DNA of 64,000 nt from an uncultured Oscillospiraceae bacterium. GTDB lineage: Bacteria > Bacillota > Clostridia > Oscillospirales > Acutalibacteraceae. The notes under the pieces are model-generated. The model saw only the letters and a list, made by a program, of their open reading frames with translations, ran no database searches and had not been told where the DNA came from. The DNA lies in assembly GCA_949293315.1 (NCBI GenBank), contig CASFCH010000027.1, forward strand, positions 1-64,000. Reading direction: 5' to 3'. Below, one piece after another: positions 61,101 through 64,000 of this stretch; positions within the stretch are counted from its first letter, which is position 1, and each line of letters begins with the position of its first letter. The translations under genes were made by a program, and so were the position numbers.

Positions 61101-62015
61101 ATGAAGCTTGAGGTTCGCGATCTATACAAGAGCTTTGGCCCCAAAGAGGTGCTCAAGGGGATCAGCTTTGCGGCGGAGAGCGGGAAGGCGCTCGGCCTGC
61201 TCGGACGCAACGGCGCCGGCAAGACGACGGCCATCCGTATTATCATGGGCGTGCTGCCTGCCGATTCCGGCGAGGTGCTGCTCGACGGGAAAAAGCTGGA
61301 TGTGAGCCGCGTCAAGGTGGGCTATCTGCCGGAGGAGCGCGGCCTGTACCCCAAAAAACCGATTCTGGAGCAGCTCGTCTACTTTGGGGAGCTGCGCGGA
61401 ATGACGGCCTCCGCGGCCAAAAAGAGTGCGCAGGCGCTGGTGGAGCGGCTGGGGATGCAGGAGTATCTGAATAAAAAGCGCAAGCTGATGACGCTCTCCA
61501 AGGGCAACCAGCAGAAGATTCAGCTGGCGGCGGCGCTGATCACGGACCCGGATATCGTCATCCTTGACGAGCCGTTTTCGGGGCTGGATCCGGTCAACGC
61601 CATGCTGCTGGAGGAGATCGTCCGCGAGCGCATCGCCAAGGGGAATATCGTCCTCTTTTCCAGCCACCAGATGAATTATATCGAGGAGTTCTGCGACAAT
61701 ATCGCCATCCTCAACGGCGGCCGGATCGCACTCTCCGGCGGGATCCGCGCGATCAAGCGCGGCTATGACCGCAGTGTGATCCTGATCGATACGCAGCATC
61801 CGGATCAGATCGAAGCGCTCTGCCGGACGATCCCGCAGATCGTCAGCGGCGCCGAGACGGCGGGCAATGTGGTCCGGGTGCAGATGACCTCCGGCGATCG
61901 GAAATCGGATCTGCTGAAAGCCGTGAGCGACGCACAGGCGGACATCGACGATTTCAGGGTGTATGAGCCGTCGCTGAACGATATCTTTGTCAAGTATACG
62001 GAGGGCGGCGTATGA
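61101..62015 (+). CDS. ABC transporter ATP-binding protein (NatA-like)
   Basis: 304 residues. Walker A GRNGAGKTT (~37-45), Q-loop region YLPEERGLYP (~75-84; YLPEERGL is typical of NatA/drug-export ATPases), signature LSKGNQQK (~133-140), Walker B DIVILDEPFSGLDP (~152-165), H-loop SSHQ (~192). The C-terminal ~80 residues form the regulatory extension of these exporters. ATG 61101 follows GAGGTGA. It overlaps the permease gene by 4 nt. Confidence 0.92.
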   Translation: MKLEVRDLYKSFGPKEVLKGISFAAESGKALGLLGRNGAGKTTAIRIIMGVLPADSGEVLLDGKKLDVSRVKVGYLPEERGLYPKKPILEQLVYFGELRGMTASAAKKSAQALVERLGMQEYLNKKRKLMTLSKGNQQKIQLAAALITDPDIVILDEPFSGLDPVNAMLLEEIVRERIAKGNIVLFSSHQMNYIEEFCDNIAILNGGRIALSGGIRAIKRGYDRSVILIDTQHPDQIEALCRTIPQIVSGAETAGNVVRVQMTSGDRKSDLLKAVSDAQADIDDFRVYEPSLNDIFVKYTEGGV

Positions 62016-63268
62016 GAAAGGGATTTGTCGTCTTTAAATATGAATTTTTCAATCTTCTGAAAAACAAGGTGTTTCTCGGGATTACGATCGCGCTGATTGC
62101 AGTGATCGCGGTGGTGCTCAGCTTCCCGCGTATTTCGGAGGCCTTCGGCGGGGAGGGCGATGATACGCCCGGCTCCTCCGCCGTGGAGACCGAACGGGAT
62201 CTGATGGCGCTGAATGTCCCGGACGGGTGCCCGGAAAACGCGCTCAAGGCCACCTTACAGGCCGCCTTCCCGGCGCGGGAGGTCGTCCTCACCCAGGACG
62301 ACGAGCAGACGCTCAAGGCCAGGGTGGACTCCGGAGAACTTGGCTCGGCGGTAGTGATGCAGGATTCGCTGCACTTCCGGTATATCGTGAAAACGTCCGG
62401 AATTTACGACGTGGCGCAGGCGCAGATCGGGGAGGTGCTGGTCGCCGTCTACCAGAGCAGCGCACTCGCGCAGAGCGGCGTGGATGCCGCCGTGGCCCGG
62501 CAGGTGCTCACCGCCGCGGCGAGCGGGGAGACGGTCGTGACCGGTACGGATCAGTCGAGCAGCTTTTTGTACACGTTCATCATGATCTTTATCCTGTACT
62601 TTGCCATCCTGATGTACGGCCAGCTGATCTCCTCCGGCGTGGCGACGGAGAAGACCTCCCGCGCGATGGAACTGCTGATCACCAGCGTCAAGCCGACGCA
62701 GCTGATCTTTGGCAAGGTGGTCGGCATCGGGACGGCGGCGCTGACCCAGCTTGTCGCCGTGGGCGCCGCGGTGCTGATCTTCTACCCGCTCAACCGGGAT
62801 TACTGGTCCGATATCCCCATGATCCAGTCCCTCTTCGGCGTGACGCCGGGGCTGGTCGGATACATGGTGCTCTTCTTCCTGCTCGGTTTCTTCCTGTACG
62901 CGTTCCTGTTTGCGGCGCTGACCAGCCTGGCGAGCAAGATGGAGGATGTCAATACGCTGGTCATGCCGGTGGTGCTCATCTTTGTGATCGCGTTTGTTGT
63001 AACGATGGTCTCCATGCAGTCGGGATCGGTGGACAATATCGCCATGAAGGTCTGCTCCTTTGTCCCGTTCACCTCCCCGATGGCCATGTTCACGCGCATC
63101 ACCATGGGCGAGGTCGCGGGCTGGGAGATCGCGCTGTCCGTTGTCATTCTGGTGGCGTCCAATGTGGTCGTCTGCTGGCTCTCCGCCAGGATCTATCAGA
63201 TCGGCGTGCTGCTCTACGGCTCCCGCCCGAAGGTGAAGGAAATTATTAAAATGCTCAAAAACACCTGA
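62012..63268 (+). CDS. ABC transporter permease (NatB-like)
   Basis: 418 residues of the ABC-2 type. First helix (~19-40), a large outer loop (~45-190), then five helices (~192-400). The motif TEKTSRAMELLITSVKPTQL (~213-232) is typical of NatB. It exports Na+ or a small compound with the preceding ATPase; substrate unknown. ATGA coupling with the upstream gene. Confidence 0.9.
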   Translation: MRKGFVVFKYEFFNLLKNKVFLGITIALIAVIAVVLSFPRISEAFGGEGDDTPGSSAVETERDLMALNVPDGCPENALKATLQAAFPAREVVLTQDDEQTLKARVDSGELGSAVVMQDSLHFRYIVKTSGIYDVAQAQIGEVLVAVYQSSALAQSGVDAAVARQVLTAAASGETVVTGTDQSSSFLYTFIMIFILYFAILMYGQLISSGVATEKTSRAMELLITSVKPTQLIFGKVVGIGTAALTQLVAVGAAVLIFYPLNRDYWSDIPMIQSLFGVTPGLVGYMVLFFLLGFFLYAFLFAALTSLASKMEDVNTLVMPVVLIFVIAFVVTMVSMQSGSVDNIAMKVCSFVPFTSPMAMFTRITMGEVAGWEIALSVVILVASNVVVCWLSARIYQIGVLLYGSRPKVKEIIKMLKNT

Positions 63269-63295
63269 TAATTTATTTAAGAGGAGAAAAAAGCC

Positions 63296-64000
63296 ATGAA
63301 GAAAAAGACAAAAATCATCATTGGGTCCACCGTGGCGGGTGTCGCGGCGCTGGGGCTCATCGCCGGCGGGATCGCCTATGCGCTCACGTACACGCCGCCC
63401 ATCGAGCTGAAGTTCGGCGGCCCGGATCTGACGGGGGAGGATACCGTCACCGTCCCGGCCTCCGGCAACACCAAGCGCGACGTCACCGCCACGCTCTACA
63501 GCAATGTGGAGTGGGATGAGGACGGCAATCCGCTCGTCTATACGGACGCAAAGATGACCTACACGCTCGATAAGGAGGTCCCGGGCGTGACGCTCGACGG
63601 CACCATGCTCATCATTTCCAGCGATGTGCAGGCGGATGAAAAACTCACGCTCACCGCTACGGCGGAGCAGGGCGGCAAGACCTATACGGAAAAGCTGAAG
63701 ATCGCCATCGACAAGGATGAGACGCTCAAGGACACGCCGGCCAATCCGCTGGAGAAGGAGGGCTACACCCTCGTCTTTAACGATGAGTTTAACGGGGACA
63801 CGCTCGACTACACCAAGTGGAGCCCCTATTACCTGCGCAACTGGGTCGACAACGACGAGCGCACCCGGGCAAACTATTACTTCGAGGACGGCGCGCTCGT
63901 GCTGCGCAACACGCCGGACGACGAATCCTGGAGCTCCCAGAACGATAATGTAAAAGTCAAGGGCATCATGTCCTACGAAAAATCCACCCTGCACAAGTTC
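63296..64000 (+). CDS. GH16-like exported glycoside hydrolase (cut by window)
   Basis: 235 residues visible, open at the window end. N-terminal membrane/signal segment (KIIIGSTVAGVAALGLIAGG, ~6-25), a bacterial Ig-like domain (~45-140, PPIELKFGGPDLTGEDTVTV), then LVFNDEFNGDTLDYTKWSPY (~158-177) and YYFEDGALVLRN, the usual start of GH16 laminarinase/licheninase domains. Catalytic residues lie beyond the window. GAGGAG precedes ATG 63296. It probably cuts beta-glucans at the cell surface. Confidence 0.75.
   Translation, partial: MKKKTKIIIGSTVAGVAALGLIAGGIAYALTYTPPIELKFGGPDLTGEDTVTVPASGNTKRDVTATLYSNVEWDEDGNPLVYTDAKMTYTLDKEVPGVTLDGTMLIISSDVQADEKLTLTATAEQGGKTYTEKLKIAIDKDETLKDTPANPLEKEGYTLVFNDEFNGDTLDYTKWSPYYLRNWVDNDERTRANYYFEDGALVLRNTPDDESWSSQNDNVKVKGIMSYEKSTLHKF

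Overview
The window looks like the chromosome of an anaerobic, fermentative, Gram-positive Clostridia member, most likely a gut-associated Oscillospirales-type organism of high GC. The signs are a trimeric electron-bifurcating [FeFe] hydrogenase operon, the Firmicutes-type rpmG-secE-nusG-rplKAJL block, a GGGtGRT protein next to a NifU-like partner, an HrcA/CIRCE-like heat-shock site, a sortase-type wall anchor, and many intergenic palindromic repeats of the kind seen in gut Clostridia. Species cannot be named from sequence alone. All calls rest on reading the sequence; no database search was run.

Layout. 0-3 kb: serC-serA (serine synthesis) on the minus strand beside a partial repeat. 3-11.3 kb: a hydrogenase operon, first a sensor block (two DRTGG-like proteins, a regulatory ATPase, a HydS-like hydrogenase, a PHP phosphoesterase), then, from an internal promoter, the HydC/HydB/HydA-type catalytic subunits with another ATPase. 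11.5-16.7 kb: a minus-strand run of GH2 beta-mannosidase, glnA, pyrE and ybaK. 16.9-20.9 kb: the ribosomal protein/NusG operon with two L1-binding mimics and an L10 leader. 21-22.9 kb: the NifU-like/GGGtGRT pair. 23-26 kb: hsp20 and a Ktr potassium system. 26-34.3 kb: a nicotinamidase-like gene, an AT-rich HIT gene, and a divergent carbohydrate cluster (EEP phosphatase, FGGY kinase and TetR on one side, aminotransferase and tandem aldolase on the other) with two candidate TetR operators. 34.4-37.7 kb: repeat-rich DNA on both sides of mgtE, which has a structured leader hiding its ribosome binding site. 38-42.3 kb: a 1387-residue wall-anchored surface protein.

42.3-43.3 kb is the most notable stretch: three tandem copies of a ~334 bp unit. 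In each, one strand carries a strong promoter, a ~90 nt RNA and an intrinsic terminator. The other strand carries a promoter with an extended -10, a long leader, a strong ribosome binding site and a 21-codon hydrophobic peptide ending in KKD that overlaps the terminator. This is the architecture of a type I toxin-antitoxin system, and I could not match the peptide to a family I know. Right after it (43.6-54.8 kb) lies a compact set of intact PBSX-like phage genes: packaging, head, neck and baseplate, but no recognisable sheath, tape measure, integrase, regulator or lysis genes. It may be a domesticated or minimal particle.

54.8-64 kb: a calcium-type P-type ATPase with a structured leader, a MarR regulator divergent from a membrane-anchored alpha/beta hydrolase, a NatAB-like ABC exporter, and the start of a GH16-like exported glycoside hydrolase cut off by the window end.
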